A stretch of DNA of 37,500 bases, taken from assembly GCF_000499385.1 (NCBI RefSeq), contig NW_013652420.1:15001-52500 (forward strand), read 5' to 3'. A model generated the notes under the pieces. The model was not told the origin of the DNA. It worked only from the letters and a program-made list of their open reading frames with translations, and made no database searches. The DNA comes from Eimeria necatrix (lineage: Eukaryota > Apicomplexa > Conoidasida > Eucoccidiorida > Eimeriidae). Positions 13,292-24,427 of this stretch are shown here, piece after piece (positions within the stretch are counted from its first letter, which is position 1; the number at the start of each line of letters is the position of its first letter). The position numbers were made by a program, and so were the translations under genes.

Positions 13292-13681
13292 CTGTTTGCT
13301 GCTGCTGTGCTGCTGCAGCAATGGGGAGGCAGCCGCCGCAGCTTGTTTGTACACAAAAAATTATAATTAGCATTTAATGAATAAATTGAATTTTAAAATT
13401 TATAAATTGAATTAAATTTATAAATTGAAATTCAAATAATAAAACATTTTCTGTTTTTGACTCAGAAGCAAAAGAAGCAAAGGGTTGACCCTGAAGCAGC
13501 AGGAAGTCATCAAGAGAAGCAGCAGCAAACAGCAGACAGCAGCAGCAGCAACAGCAGCAGCAGCAACAGCAGCAGCAAGCAACAGCAGCAGCACGGAGCA
13601 GCAAGGAAAGCAAAAGCAGCAAATGGCAGAGAGCTGCAGCAACGGCAGCAGTCGGCAGTGAGCAGCTGCAGCAGCAGCAAA

Positions 13682-13716
<35 letters not shown>

Positions 13717-13814
13717 AGCATGAAGAGGAAGCAGCAGCACAGCAGCAGCAAAGAAGAGATAAAAAAGAAGCAGCAAAACAGCTGCTGTTATAAGAGCAGC
13801 AGAAGGATTTAATA

Positions 13815-13862
<48 letters not shown>

Positions 13863-14018
13863 AAATTGAACAAGAAATATAAAAAGCGAATTTGAAAACA
13901 GCAGCAAACGAGGGAGAAGCACAAAAGAAGGGGAAGTAAGCAGCCGCTGAAGGCAGCAGCAGGAGCAAGCAGCAGCTGCAGCAGCAGCAGCAGCAGCAGC
14001 AGGGAAGCTAATTGGCAC

Positions 14019-14058
<40 letters not shown>

Positions 14059-14070
14059 GACAGAGTGAAG
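12882..14070. other. AT-rich intergenic spacer with CAG blocks
   Basis: Mostly AT-rich sequence upstream of the plus-strand gene at 14071. It includes a near-perfect AT inverted repeat around 13124-13194 and CAG blocks at 13225-13320, 13500-13760 and 13960-14056. The open frames across the CAG blocks contain only homopolymers and no conserved motif. No RNA gene is recognised. Confidence 0.55.
13813..13865. repeat. AAAT microsatellite
   Basis: About 12 tandem AAAT units, in the spacer about 200 bases upstream of the plus-strand gene. Confidence 0.88.
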
Positions 14071-14184
14071 ATGGATGGTATTCTTGCAGCAGCTGTAAAG
14101 GCAGCTGAAGGGGCCCTTAAGTTCGGGCACCCCACAGGCTATGCCTGGTATGCAGCAGCAGCAGCAACAGCAGCAGCAGAAGCA

Positions 14185-14215
<31 letters not shown>

Positions 14216-14516
14216 AAGCAGCAGCAGCGGCAGACGCAAACACGAGCAGCACTAGGAATAGGCTGAGAACATGCAGCTGCATAGTTACAAGCAGCAGCTG
14301 CTGCAAGAGCATCCTTTGCGGCAGCAACAGCAATAGCAGCAGCAACAGCAATAGCAGCAGCAGCAGCTGCTGCTGCAGCAGCAGCAGCTGCTGCTGCAGC
14401 AGCAGCAGCAGGTGTGTCTTTCTTGTTTTGCTGCAGGCTGCAAACTGTGCGGGATATGAAGCGGCTGACGGGGCTGATGATGCACTGGCGACTTCAGCTG
14501 TACCTACAGGTGACCG

Positions 14517-14580
<64 letters not shown>

Positions 14581-14880
14581 TTTGCTTGCTGCAGTATTTT
14601 TTGGTTGCGCGAATGAACTGCAGCTGCATCTGCTGCTGGAGCATCAACAGCAGTTTGACGCCTCAGGCGTTCCTCCACACTCGCTGCAGCAGCAGCAGAA
14701 GCAACAAAAGCAGCAGCAGCAGCAGCAGAAGCAACAGAAGCAGCAGCAGCAGCAGCAGCGCTCTGCGCTTGCTGCAGTACTTGCGGCTTTCAGCTGCCGC
14801 ACATACGACGTTTTTTGCTGCAGCAGCTGCGCTTGCTATGCTGATAGAGCTTCCTGCAGCAGCAGCTTGCTGCAGTGCTT

Positions 14881-14919
<39 letters not shown>

Positions 14920-15271
14920 TGTGCGTTTGTGTGTGTGTGGCTGTGTGCTGCTGCTGCTGCAGCAAAAGCCGCCAATGCCGGGCAGCAGCATTTGGTCTTA
15001 CTACTCCGGCCCCGAATGCGGGCCCGCGTTTGGAGTTGCTGCTGCTCGCGTGCTGCTGCTGCTGCTGCTGGAGCCGCTGCTGCTGCAGCGGCTGCAGGCC
15101 TACCGGCGGCTTTGCTGCTGCATGCAGCAGCAGCTGGGATTTGCTGCAGCTTTTGCTTCCCCGCTGCGGCTGTTTGCTGCTGCGCTGCTGCTGTTTGATT
15201 TCTTCCCCATGGCCTGCTGGCCCCTCACCCACTTAGCCATTTACAGGTGCCGCTGCTTCTTTGCTTCCTAA
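14071..15271 (+). CDS. Unrecognised, probably membrane, protein (multi-exon)
   Basis: I do not recognise this protein. Three exons are supported by matching phases: 14071-14147 starts MDGILAAAVKAAEGALKFG and ends before a GTATGC donor in phase 2. A strong acceptor with a tgtctttcttgttttgctgcag tract leads to 14437-14509, encoding LQTVRDMKRLTGLMMHWRLQ. A GTGACC donor and a tgctgcag acceptor lead to an exon from 14595 beginning YFLVARMN. Downstream, 14970-15271 has a convincing frame with KPPMPGSSIWSYYSG and SPLRLFAAALLLFDFFPMA, but its join to the third exon is unresolved. Hydrophobic helices with basic flanks suggest an integral membrane protein. The frame closes at 15269-15271, and a GTGCCG donor just before means that more exons may follow. 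Confidence 0.42.
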
Positions 15272-15274
15272 AGC

Positions 15275-15312
<38 letters not shown>

Positions 15313-15484
15313 TGTTGCTGCTGCTGCTGCTGCTGCTGGGTTAGCAGCAGCTGCTGCAGCTCCAGCAGCCGCTGCTGCTGTTCCAGCAGCTGCTAGTGAG
15401 CTTCCAGTTCCTAACGCCACCTCTTCAGTGCTGCTGCTGCTGCAGCCACAGCAGCAGCTGCTGCAGCGCCTGCAGCTGCTGCGG

Positions 15485-15612
15485 AAGCACCAGCAGCTGC
15501 TGCTGCAGCGCCAGCAGCTGCTGCTGCAGCGCCAACAGCTGCTGCAGCAGCGCCAGCAGCTGCTGCTGCAGCGCCAGCAGCTGCTGCTGCAGCGCCAGCA
15601 GCTGCTGCAGCA
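15485..15612. repeat. 18-bp minisatellite (CAGCTGCTGCTGCAGCGC)
   Basis: About seven imperfect units. A plus frame gives a Leu-Gln-Arg-rich coiled-coil-like repeat (QQLLLQR) and a minus frame gives LLALQQQ, so either strand could encode a heptad-like helix. Confidence 0.8.
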
Positions 15613-15697
15613 AGGAGCTGCCAAGTTGTGCTCCGTAGATGCCACCAAAGATGTGCCAAGACATTTTCCAGCATTAAAAAATTACGCAGCGAAGGTC

Positions 15698-15795
15698 GCT
15701 GCTGCACTTGCTGCTGCTGCACTTGCTGCTGCTGCACTTGCTGCTGCTGCACTTGCTGTTGCTGCACTTGCTGCTGCTGCACCTGCTGCTGCCGA
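15698..15795. repeat. 15-bp minisatellite (Ala4-Leu on plus strand)
   Basis: Six tandem GCTGCTGCTGCACTT-type units, decaying rightward into Ala-Pro-rich units to about 15930. Unit length is a multiple of three, as in the two minisatellites inside the giant minus-strand genes. Confidence 0.8.
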
Positions 15796-16084
15796 TGCTA
15801 CACCTGCTGCGCCTGCAGCTGCTCCCCCTGTACCTGCTGCTGCTGTGCCTGTGGCTGCGCTCTCAGTTGCAACGCCTGCTGCTGCTGCACCTGCTGCTGC
15901 TGCACCTGCTGCTGCTGCACTAGCTGCTGCCGGTGCGCGTGCTGCTGCTGTTATACGTGCTGCTGCTACACTGCTGCCTACGGAGCTTTTCCTGCTACAC
16001 TCTCTAAGGGTCTGTGAAAAGGCTGGTGCAGCGCAGCTGCTGCTGCTTTGCTGCTGCGGCTGCTGCTGCAGGGAGCTGCCGCCG

Positions 16085-16121
<37 letters not shown>

Positions 16122-16202
16122 GACGAAAAGCTGCATGCGGAGCAGCAGCAAGTAAATAAAACACTTAAGTAAGTAAAGAATGCATTGATTTAAGCAAAAA
16201 GC

Positions 16203-16386
16203 AGCGGCTAGCAACTAGCTGCTGCTGCTAGCTGCAGCAGCTAGCTTCTGGCTGCAGCAGCCAGCTTCTGGCTGCAGCAAAAGCCTGAAGACGCAGCAGC
16301 AAGCTGCTGCAGCAAAGTCACGAGCCTCTGGTAGCTAGCTAGTCATGCGGCTGCATACGCGCCTAGGCGCGTAGCTAGCTGCTGCG
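16203..16386. repeat. CTAGCT-rich palindrome cluster
   Basis: Repeated CTAGCTGCTGCTGCTAG-type palindromes, two copies of AGCTTCTGGCTGCAGC, then GTAGCTAGCTAG and GCGCCTAGGCGC within 60 bases. It lies just beyond the stop codon of the minus-strand gene at 16448. The core AGCTAGCT resembles a known apicomplexan AP2 binding core, but no function is shown. Confidence 0.55.
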
Positions 16387-16387
16387 A

Positions 16388-16447
<60 letters not shown>

Positions 16448-16449
<2 letters not shown>

Positions 16450-16578
16450 AGCGGCGCCTGGGCGGCGGCTCGTCCACGTCCAGGAAAGGCAAAGCCGAAA
16501 GCTCTTCTCCACTTTGCTGCAGCTTTGCATGCAGCAGCTTGCTGCGCACCACCAGTCTCTTGTCTTCTATCAAATCAT

Positions 16579-16609
<31 letters not shown>

Positions 16610-16618
16610 TTCTGCTGC

Positions 16619-16652
<34 letters not shown>

Positions 16653-16925
16653 TGAGGGGAGTAATCGTCTGAAGGCTCCTGCTGTTGCAGTGCTGCAGCA
16701 GAAGCCAACCGGGCTCGTCTCCCTCGTGGCTGGCGGCCTAGAGAAGCTTTTGCTGTAGCAGCAGCAGCAGCTGCAGCAGCAGCAGCAGCAGCGGCTGCCT
16801 CTTGCTTTTGCTGCTGCCATTGATCCAGAATGTGTGGCTGCTCTCGTTCTAGCTGCTGCAGCGCTTGGCTGTCTTCAGCGAGCAGCTCTGCAACGGAAGC
16901 AGCAGCGCTGCTGCTGCTTCTGCTG

Positions 16926-16964
<39 letters not shown>

Positions 16965-17066
16965 AGGGCTTCTGCAGCCAGAAGCTTGTGCTGCTCTTGC
17001 AGCTGCCGCAGCCGCATGTCCGTTCGCTCCGCTAAATCCTCGAGAGAATCCTTAAACTGGCTGCTG

Positions 17067-17102
<36 letters not shown>

Positions 17103-17225
17103 TCTTCTTCACCTGCTACTGGCAGCAGCTTTTGCTGCCGCATCTTCCGCACAATAAAGGACGGGGAAAGAGCTGATTCTCCCGGAAGAGCTGATACGAT
17201 AACTGGCTCTTCTGCTTCCTCTTCC

Positions 17226-17270
<45 letters not shown>

Positions 17271-18276
17271 GCAGCCAGCTCCCCCAGGCGCAGATTCACT
17301 GAGTGCAGCAGCGCATGGTACACCCGCAGATCCTTTGGGTGCTTAGCAGCAGCATCGGCGGTGGCACTGCTGCTGCTGCTGCTGCTGCTGCTGCTTCTGC
17401 TGCTGCCCTGCTGCAGCAGCAGGCCACAGGCTGCAAGCTGCTGCAGCGCCGACTTGGTGGCGAGACACTCAGCTTGCTGCTGCTGGCTGATGCTGCTGCG
17501 CATGCGCCGCAGCACTCGCCGCAGCAGCTCCTGCCTTTCGAGTCTCACTTCCTGCTGCTGCTGCTGCTGCTGCTGCTGCGCAGCCTCAGCAGCAATGGCC
17601 TTCCCAATTAGCGCAACTTGCTGCGGCTGGCTGCTGCCAACAGCTGCAGCAGCGCGGGCAAACATTTTGTGCTTGAGCAGCAGCAGCTGCTGCTCCTGGT
17701 GCATCCACCTGTCTCGCTGCAGCAGCTCAGGTTTTGCTGCAGCAGCAGCACTCTGTTGCTGCTGCAGCCGCAGCACCGGCAGCAGCAGCGCCACAAGAGC
17801 CTCGTTAGTAAAGCCATCCAAAGACCGCAGCAGCTGCTGCGCCACCGCTGCAGGCATTTCAGTTACATGGCGTGCAGCTTCCTCTTTTGCTGCTGCTGCT
17901 TCTGCTGCTGCTTCTGCTGCTGCCGGTTCTGTTGCTGCTGCTGCTTCCTCGGTTGCTGCGGAAGCACCTGTTGGTGTTGCTGCAGCAGCAGCTTGTGGGG
18001 CAGCTGCAGCAGCAGACGCAGGCTCGCCCTCAGGCAGCTGCTGCATCTCTTCGGCTGCTGTTTGCTTTCCTTCTGCTGCTGCTGCTGAGCCAGTTAGCGT
18101 TGTGCCGCTAGCAGCAGCAGCAGCTGTTGCAGCGGCAGCAGCTCCTGCAGCAGCAGCAGCAGCAGCAGCAGGCAGCTGATGCTGTTGCTCAGTTGGGGGC
18201 AGCAAGAACCTGCTCTGCAGCACACAGACTGCGCGCGTGATGACCGTCAGCAATTGAGGACTGGGGTAGACCAAAG

Positions 18277-18329
<53 letters not shown>

Positions 18330-18481
18330 AGGGCTTGCTGATGCTGCTGCTGTATGTGGCGCAGCAGTTTGTGCAGCTCGGCTGCTGCAGCAGCAGCAAA
18401 CATGTCGCTGCAGTGCGGCGCCCTGTAGAGAAGCTGCAGCGCTTTTGCAGCAAGCAGCACATTGTCTCTGTCCAGCACATC

Positions 18482-18517
<36 letters not shown>

Positions 18518-18875
18518 CAGCTGCAGCGCCCGCTGCTCCGTTTGCTGCAGCAGCGACAGCGGGCAGCTCCTGCCTCTGCGGACGCAGGTAGACAGCAGCA
18601 AGCGTAGGGCAATGCTGCTGCTGCTGCTGCTGCTGTTGCTGCACCAGTATTCATCTCCTTCTGCTGCGCCTTCCTCGTCCTCAATGCTGCTGCTGCTGCT
18701 GCTGCTGCCTTCAGCCGCAGCAGCAGCAGCAGCAAGCTGCAGCGCCTCAGGATGCTCCACCTCTGCAACAGCCAGTGCATGCGCCACCAGCAGCTGCTGC
18801 TGCTGCGTCAGCTTGTGCTGCTGCTGCAGGTGTAGCGCGCGGTCCGCCAAAGCCTTCATGGTGCGCTGGAACCTC

Positions 18876-18920
<45 letters not shown>

Positions 18921-19380
18921 AGGGTAGCAGCAGCAGCAAAGGACTGCATAAGAGACGTCACCGCTCGGCCATCTGCAAAAGGCAGCAGCTCTATGGCTTG
19001 CTGCTGCAGGTCCAGCAGCAGCAGCGGCCAGCAGCGGCGAATGGAAGCAGCAGCAGGCAAAGCAGCAGCAGCAGGAGGCTTGCTGATTGCTGCTGCAGCG
19101 CCGGACGCAGCAAAGAGGAGCGGTGCTGCTGCAGCAGCAGGCAGCAAAGACCGCAGCAGCAGCACGTAGCTGCTGCTGGCAGCACAGAGCTGCTGCTGCT
19201 CAAAGAACCGCAGCTTGTGGGGCACTTCGTCAGCTAGCTGCAGCAGCAGCAGCAGCACTGCTTCAGGATAAGCAGCAGCAGCAGCAAGCAGCTCGCTGTC
19301 CAGCTCCCCTGGGGAGCCATGGAGGCCTTGCTGCAGCAGCTGCTGCTCCTGGCGGCGCTTCTCTTCCCGCTGCTGCTGCA

Positions 19381-19411
<31 letters not shown>

Positions 19412-19688
19412 CTCCGTCAGCTGCTGCAGCTGCGTTGTTTGGGCGGCCGCGCGCCGTCGCCTCCTTTCCTCTTGCTGCTGCAGCAGCTGCTGCTGCTGCT
19501 GCAGCCGCTTCCGCTGCTGCTGCAGCAGCAGCAGCACCTGCTGCTGGTGGCGTACGTACACCGCAAATATGCGAGTCTGCGCATGCAGCAGCAAAGCCAA
19601 ATCCTGCGGGTTGCAGCGGGGCAGCAGCTTGAGAGCAGCAGCAGCAGCACGAGAAGCCAGCGCCAGCAGCACGAGAAACGGCACAGCC

Positions 19689-19725
<37 letters not shown>

Positions 19726-20789
19726 CGTCCAGCTGCAGCAGCGCCGAGCCGGACAGGGAGTGCAGCAGCAGCGAGAGCTGCTTCGGCGTGCTGCGCTGCA
19801 GCAGCAGCAGGGCGCGCCGTGCGTACCTGCAAAGACAGCAGCAGCAGCAGCAGCAGCAGCAACGCAAGCCAGTTGGCTCGAAGCAGCAGCAGCAGAACCT
19901 GCTGCTCCAGCAACAGCAGCAGCAGCAGCGCGCCAAGCCTGCAGACTCACTGCAGCAGCAGCAGCACGCGACAGCGGCAGGCGAACAGAGCAGCAGCAGC
20001 AGCATCAGCAGCAGCAGCAGCAGCAGCAGCAGCATCAGCAGCAGCAGCAGCAGCAGCACACTTCTCCATTAGCTGCTGGTCTGCTGCTAATTTGTAGCGC
20101 CTGCAAAGACACGAAGTTGCTGCCAGCAGCCTGGCGTCTGCTGTTTCTGGGGTGTACATACACCCGGATCTGAGCAGGTCAGTTCCTGCTGCTGCTGCTG
20201 CATTAATTGCTGCTGTTGCTGCTGTGGGGTGCAGCGGATTGCGAATGGGCCTTTCCATTGTCACATGTTTGTGCTTCCGCGTCTGCAGCTTGTTGCTGCT
20301 GCTGCTGCTTCTCCTGCTGCTGCTGCTGCTGCTCCTGCCGCCCCGCGGCGGCTTCCTGTGGCTGCTGCTGCCTCTCCGCGCGCTGCTGCTGCTGCTGCTG
20401 CTGCGCTTAGACTGCCTGCTGAAGGCTGAGAAGCTCTGCAGCACGTGCTGCTGCTGCTGCTGCTGCAGCAGCGGGAGGTGAGTGACGCCTGCGCCTGGAT
20501 GCAGCAGCTGCTGCACAAAGCGGCGGCAGCAGCAGCTGCTGCCGCTGCTGCTGCAGCAGCTGCTGCTGCTGTGCAAGCTGCTGCTGCTGCAGCCGCTGGA
20601 TGCCCTCACGCTGTGCATACCACCCCGCTGGCTCAGCAGTAGCGGCTTTTCATGCTGCAGCTGCTTCTGTTTCTGCTGCAGCAGCAGCAGCAGCTGCTGC
20701 TGCTGCAGCAGCTGCTGCTGCAGCAAACTGGCCTGCCCCCAACTGAAGCTCAGGCGCCGCCCAAGCAGCGCGCGCCTCGTTGGCTCCAT
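16448..20789 (-). CDS. Large alpha-helical repeat protein, possibly organellar
   Basis: Two exons are well supported: 20100-19951 and 19826-16448. A GTGAGT donor at 19950 leaves phase 2, and the acceptor tgtctttgcag restores Gln, giving RVLLLLQ joined to YARRALLLLQRSTPKQLSLL. Exon 2 also begins after a tgtctttgcag acceptor. An upstream exon probably starts at ATG 20789 (MEPTRRALLGRRLSFSWG, arginine-rich and acid-poor, as in mitochondrial presequences), but the join to 20100 is unresolved. The protein carries repeated helical hairpins such as PQDLALLLHAQTRIFAVYV, QQLLVAHALAVAEVEHPEAL and RDNVLLAAKALQLLYRAP, the style of octatricopeptide/heptatricopeptide RNA-binding proteins of apicomplexan organelles. 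I see no C-terminal RAP domain. The C-terminal third is acidic, Gln-rich and coiled-coil-like, ending in PPPRRR. Family assignment is inference. Confidence 0.55.
20151..20164. repeat. TGTAC-family palindrome
   Basis: GGTGTACATACACC, one mismatch from the perfect palindrome. It lies within the 5' part of the minus-strand helical-repeat gene, in a probable intron. Confidence 0.6.
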
Positions 20790-20846
20790 AGTCGTCAGCT
20801 GCTGCTCATGCTGCTGATGCTGCTATAAGGAATTCTGCTGCTGGCT

Positions 20847-20889
<43 letters not shown>

Positions 20890-21015
20890 AGCTCAGTCGA
20901 TTCTTTGGGCCACTGCTGCTTCTTCGCTCCTCCCCCTGTGTGAGCCCTGCTGCTGAAGGCCTTCACTAGAAGATTTCATTTGGCTTTTTTAGAGCGAAAG
21001 AGCTGCTGCTGCAGC

Positions 21016-21048
<33 letters not shown>

Positions 21049-21390
21049 CAGCTCCGGGGGCCCTCCTGGGGCCCCCCTGCGGCTGCACAGCGGAGGCAGA
21101 TCAAGTCTTCTGAGGTGTCTGTACACCCCAGAATTTGCGGGGGAGGCTCACGTCTCCAAGCCCATGCTGCAGCAGCAGCAGCAGCAGCTGCTGCTGCTGC
21201 TGCTGCAGCGCCTGCTGAAGCAGAGGCGGCAGCAGCAGGCAGCAGCAGGCAGCAGCTGCTCGCGGCCCCACACCTGCTTGGGTCTCGATTTACCGCCACT
21301 GCAGCAGAGTCTTCATTTCCTTTTTTGTTTTTGTTTATTTTGCTGCTTCTGTTCCCAAAATAATGCCAAAAGACAGCAGCAGCAAACGCT

Positions 21391-21423
<33 letters not shown>

Positions 21424-21458
21424 AAGGGAGCCGACCACTGGCTGCCTGGGGGGGCCTT
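20790..21458. promoter_or_regulatory. Divergent intergenic region, presumed promoters
   Basis: 669 bases between the proposed start of the minus-strand helical-repeat gene and the plus-strand gene at 21459. It holds a CTG block at 20848-20891, a CAG block at 21018-21048, CAG/CTG at 21170-21260, and a palindrome-family copy GGTGTCTGTACACC at 21114-21127. Promoter function is inferred only from the divergent arrangement. Confidence 0.4.
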
Positions 21459-21535
21459 ATGCGGAGGTCTTGGGCTTCCTGGCTTGTCTTTTTGTTTTTG
21501 CTGCTGCTGATCATGGCTCCCGAGCTGCAGCAACT

Positions 21536-21575
<40 letters not shown>

Positions 21576-21942
21576 TTTGCAGAGGCGCAGTGACGAAAGC
21601 CCCTGCGGGTAAGACGCCCCCAAGGCCGCGAAGACCGGCTGGGTTTGCTGCTGCTGGGAGCAGCAGCAGCAGGAAGATCTGTTTATGCTGCAGCTCGTCG
21701 GCATCCAGCAGCAGCAGCAGCAGTGGCAGCAGCAGCAGCAGCAGCTGCTGCTGCTGCTGCTGCTGCCTGCAAGGCGCAAAGAGACGGCCTAGCCCTGCCT
21801 ACGAGGCCTCCTTCCTTTCTCGTGCTGCCTCCAGAAGCACATGTGCGTTTGCTGCTGCTGCAGCAGCAGCAGCAGCAGCAGCAGAGCATGCTGCAGCACG
21901 ATGAAGAGGCACGGGCGCTACAATCCGTCCTGGATGTCTTAG

Positions 21943-21988
<46 letters not shown>

Positions 21989-22192
21989 CGAGGTGCTGCA
22001 GCAGAGCAGCAGGGGCTTCAGAGTCACTGCAGTGCGGGTGCCTGTCGACTCTGACTTTGCTGCTGCTGCTTCTTTGCTGCTGTCGCTGCCGCAGGAGCTT
22101 TTAACTCCGCAGCAGCAGCAGCAGCAGCAGCAGCTAACAAGGGCTCCGCATGTGCGCCTGGTAGCAGCTCCATCGCCAGCAGCAGGATTTCA

Positions 22193-22232
<40 letters not shown>

Positions 22233-22354
22233 CCTGTTGGCCTGCTGCTGCGCCGCCCCCTACGGTGGGTGCTGCAGCCCCTTCGTGTTGCACTTAGGCG
22301 GCAGCCGCATATGCAGCAGCAGCAGCAGCAGCAGCACTTGAATGGAGAAGGTCC

Positions 22355-22401
<47 letters not shown>

Positions 22402-22468
22402 GGGTAGTCGCTGAGGTGTGGCTGACCCGAAGTGAAGGCTTTCAAAAAGAATACCTCATTCTTAGGCT

Positions 22469-22499
<31 letters not shown>

Positions 22500-22770
22500 T
22501 CAGATGCAGCAACGGATGCAGCAGCTGCAGCAGCAGCAGCGGCAGCCGGAGAGCCTCTGCAGCTGGAAGTGATTGCTGCGACTCCCGCTGCAGCAGCAGC
22601 AGCTGCTGCTGCTGACGGACTCTCGCTGCAGTCTCCGCAGCTGCTGCAGTCTCTGGCTGTGCTGCTGCAGCAGGGGCTGCAGCAATCTTACAGGCGGCGG
22701 CGTTTGCTGCTGCAGCAGCCAGTGCTGCTGCAGCAGCCAGTGGCTGCCGCAACAAGAAGGGCAGCAGCAC

Positions 22771-22802
<32 letters not shown>

Positions 22803-22907
22803 CAGAAAATGGCTTTCTTAGCTGCTGCTGCTGCTGCTGCTGCTGCTCGCCCTGTGGGGAGCAGCTGTCTATACACCTCAGCAGCACATCCGTACACTTG
22901 TAAATAA
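21459..22907 (+). CDS. Unknown Gln/Ala-rich protein with signal-peptide-like N-terminus
   Basis: I do not recognise the family. Exon 1 (21459-21589) starts MRRSWASWLVFLFLLLLIMA, a basic N-region followed by a strong hydrophobic core as in a signal peptide or signal anchor, then a poly-Ser run. The frame would stop at 21591. A GTGACG donor at 21590 (phase 2) and an AG at 21781 give Q joined to DGLALPTRPPSFLVL, in phase with the long frame that runs to the TAA at 22905. The body alternates Gln and Ala homopolymers with ordinary segments such as GFRVTAVRVPVDSDF, VGLLLRRPLRWVLQPLRVAL and VVAEVWLTRSEGFQKEYLIL. Sense-strand CAG supports the plus strand. The intron is inferred. If it is wrong, the start lies elsewhere. 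Confidence 0.45.
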
Positions 22908-22919
22908 TGCACTTTTTGG

Positions 22920-22968
22920 AATTAAATTAAATTAAATTAAATTAAATTAAATTAAATTAAATTAAATA
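22920..22968. repeat. AAATT satellite
   Basis: About nine tandem AAATT units, starting 12 bases beyond the stop codon of the gene ending at 22907. Confidence 0.88.
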
Positions 22969-23127
22969 TTTGTATAAATATAAATATTTCATTATTTATT
23001 TATTTATTTCTGCTGCTACAAGTCCATTTTGCTGCAGTGTCTGCTGAGGTTTAGCTGGTTCATGGGGTGTCTGCATTTGCTTGGCTGCAGTTGCTGCTGC
23101 TGCTGTGTACTGCAGCAGCAGCAGCAA

Positions 23128-23159
<32 letters not shown>

Positions 23160-23298
23160 GCTGCTGCTGCTGCTGCTGCTGCTGCTGCGTAGGAAAGGGC
23201 CTCGGGGGCTCGAGTGACCCTCTGGGCGAAAAGCCTCTTTGAGGGCAGCCCAGAGGTGAATTGAGGCTTCCGATGGCAACTTAAGAGAACAATTAATA

Positions 23299-23375
23299 AA
23301 TAATTAAAATAAATAATTAAAATAAATAATTAAAATAAATAATTAAAATAAATAATTAAAATAAATAATTAATTA
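23299..23375. repeat. 13-bp AT minisatellite
   Basis: About six tandem units of TTAAAATAAATAA. Confidence 0.85.
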
Positions 23376-23505
23376 GTAATTAATTAGCAGCAGCAGCAGC
23401 AGCAGAGGCACAGGAGGAGGCGTAGACGGCCGGGAGCAGGAACGGCAGCAGCAGCAGCAGCAGCAGCAGCAGCGCAGTAGGAGGTCTAGACGCCTGGGAG
23501 CAGCA

Positions 23506-23749
23506 GCAGCAGCAGCAGCCAGAACTGATAGCAGCAGCAGCAGCAGCCAGAACTGAGAGCAGCAGCAGCCAGAACTGATAGCAGCAGCAGCAGCAGCCAG
23601 AACTGATAGCAGCAGCAGCAGCAGCCAGAACTGATAGCAGCAGCAGCAGCAGCCAGCACTGATAGCAGCAGCAGCAGCAGCCAGCACTGATAGCAGCAGC
23701 AGCAGCAGCCACAACTGATAGCAGCAGCAGCAGCAGCCACAACTGAAAA

Positions 23750-23757
<8 letters not shown>
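23506..23757. repeat. 25-bp minisatellite with embedded CAG
   Basis: Eight to nine tandem copies of a unit made of AGAACTGAT plus AGCAGCAGCAGCAGCC, with variants CACAACTGA and CAGCACTGA. The 25-base period is not a multiple of three, so each copy shifts reading frame. The minus strand stays open in three frames but reads poly-Cys, poly-Leu and poly-Ala in turn, as expected of non-coding DNA. Confidence 0.85.
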
Positions 23758-23795
<38 letters not shown>

Positions 23796-23875
23796 TGACG
23801 TAGACACACAAGAGCTGTCACAGCTGCACAGCCTGCGCGCAAGGGAGCTGGCGCGCAGCAGCAAGCAGCAACAGT

Positions 23876-23927
<52 letters not shown>

Positions 23928-24049
23928 CAAGGCGCCTTTACCTTGCCAAACTGGCTGGCTGTGTCGCCTGCGGTGTACAGACACCTGGCAGCAAGGAGTT
24001 CAGCATTTGCAATTTTATTTTTTAGAAATTCTTTTTGAAAATTATTTAT

Positions 24050-24102
24050 AAATTAAATTAAATTATATTAAATTAAATTAAATTAAATTAAATTAAATTA
24101 AT
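24050..24102. repeat. AAATT satellite
   Basis: Tandem AAATT units with one variant unit, similar to the array at 22920-22968. Confidence 0.85.
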
Positions 24103-24262
24103 TTGCAGACAAGCAGCAGCTGGAGAGACAAGGGGAGGTGCAGCAAGCAGCAAATTGAATACGCAATAAGTGACATCCGCTGCTGCTGCTGCTGTCGCAA
24201 GTTTGCTGCTGCACTTGCTGCGATTTTTGCTGCTGCTGCAGTGTCTCGTGCTGCTGTTCTTG

Positions 24263-24299
<37 letters not shown>

Positions 24300-24427
24300 G
24301 CGTCCTTTATTGGTGGACCAGTGGGGCCCCACAGCATGCTGGCTGCAGCAGGCAAAGAGCTGCTGCAGCGCTTGCAGCTTGTGCTGCAGCTGTAACGAGT
24401 CCACACTCAGCACGACAGACACTGCTT

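Larger units (their letters stand above)
15272..16447. other. CAG/CTG minisatellite region, coding status unclear
   Basis: Both strands are open through 15.4-16.1 kb. The plus frame reads VDATKDVPRHFPALKNYAAK around 15625-15690 and one minus frame reads RPSLRNFLMLENVLAHLW over the same bases. Both look protein-like, so I cannot assign a strand. It could be the last exon of the plus-strand gene ending near 15271. The rest is tandem repeats and, from 16203, palindrome-rich DNA. Confidence 0.4.
22908..24427. other. Satellite-rich intergenic region
   Basis: After the plus-strand stop come an AAATT array, a CAG/CTG block (23086-23188), a 13-bp AT repeat, a 25-bp minisatellite, a CAG field to 23930, a palindrome copy (GGTGTACAGACACC, 23972-23985), another AAATT array (24050-24102) and a CTG-rich stretch before telomere-like array C. 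Short frames at 24103-24439 carry nothing recognisable. A GTGGGGCCCCAC palindrome lies at 24321-24332. Confidence 0.6.

Noticed and set aside
23506..23757. CRISPR-like regular repeats
   Set aside because: Contiguous 25-base tandem units without unique spacers, in a eukaryotic context.
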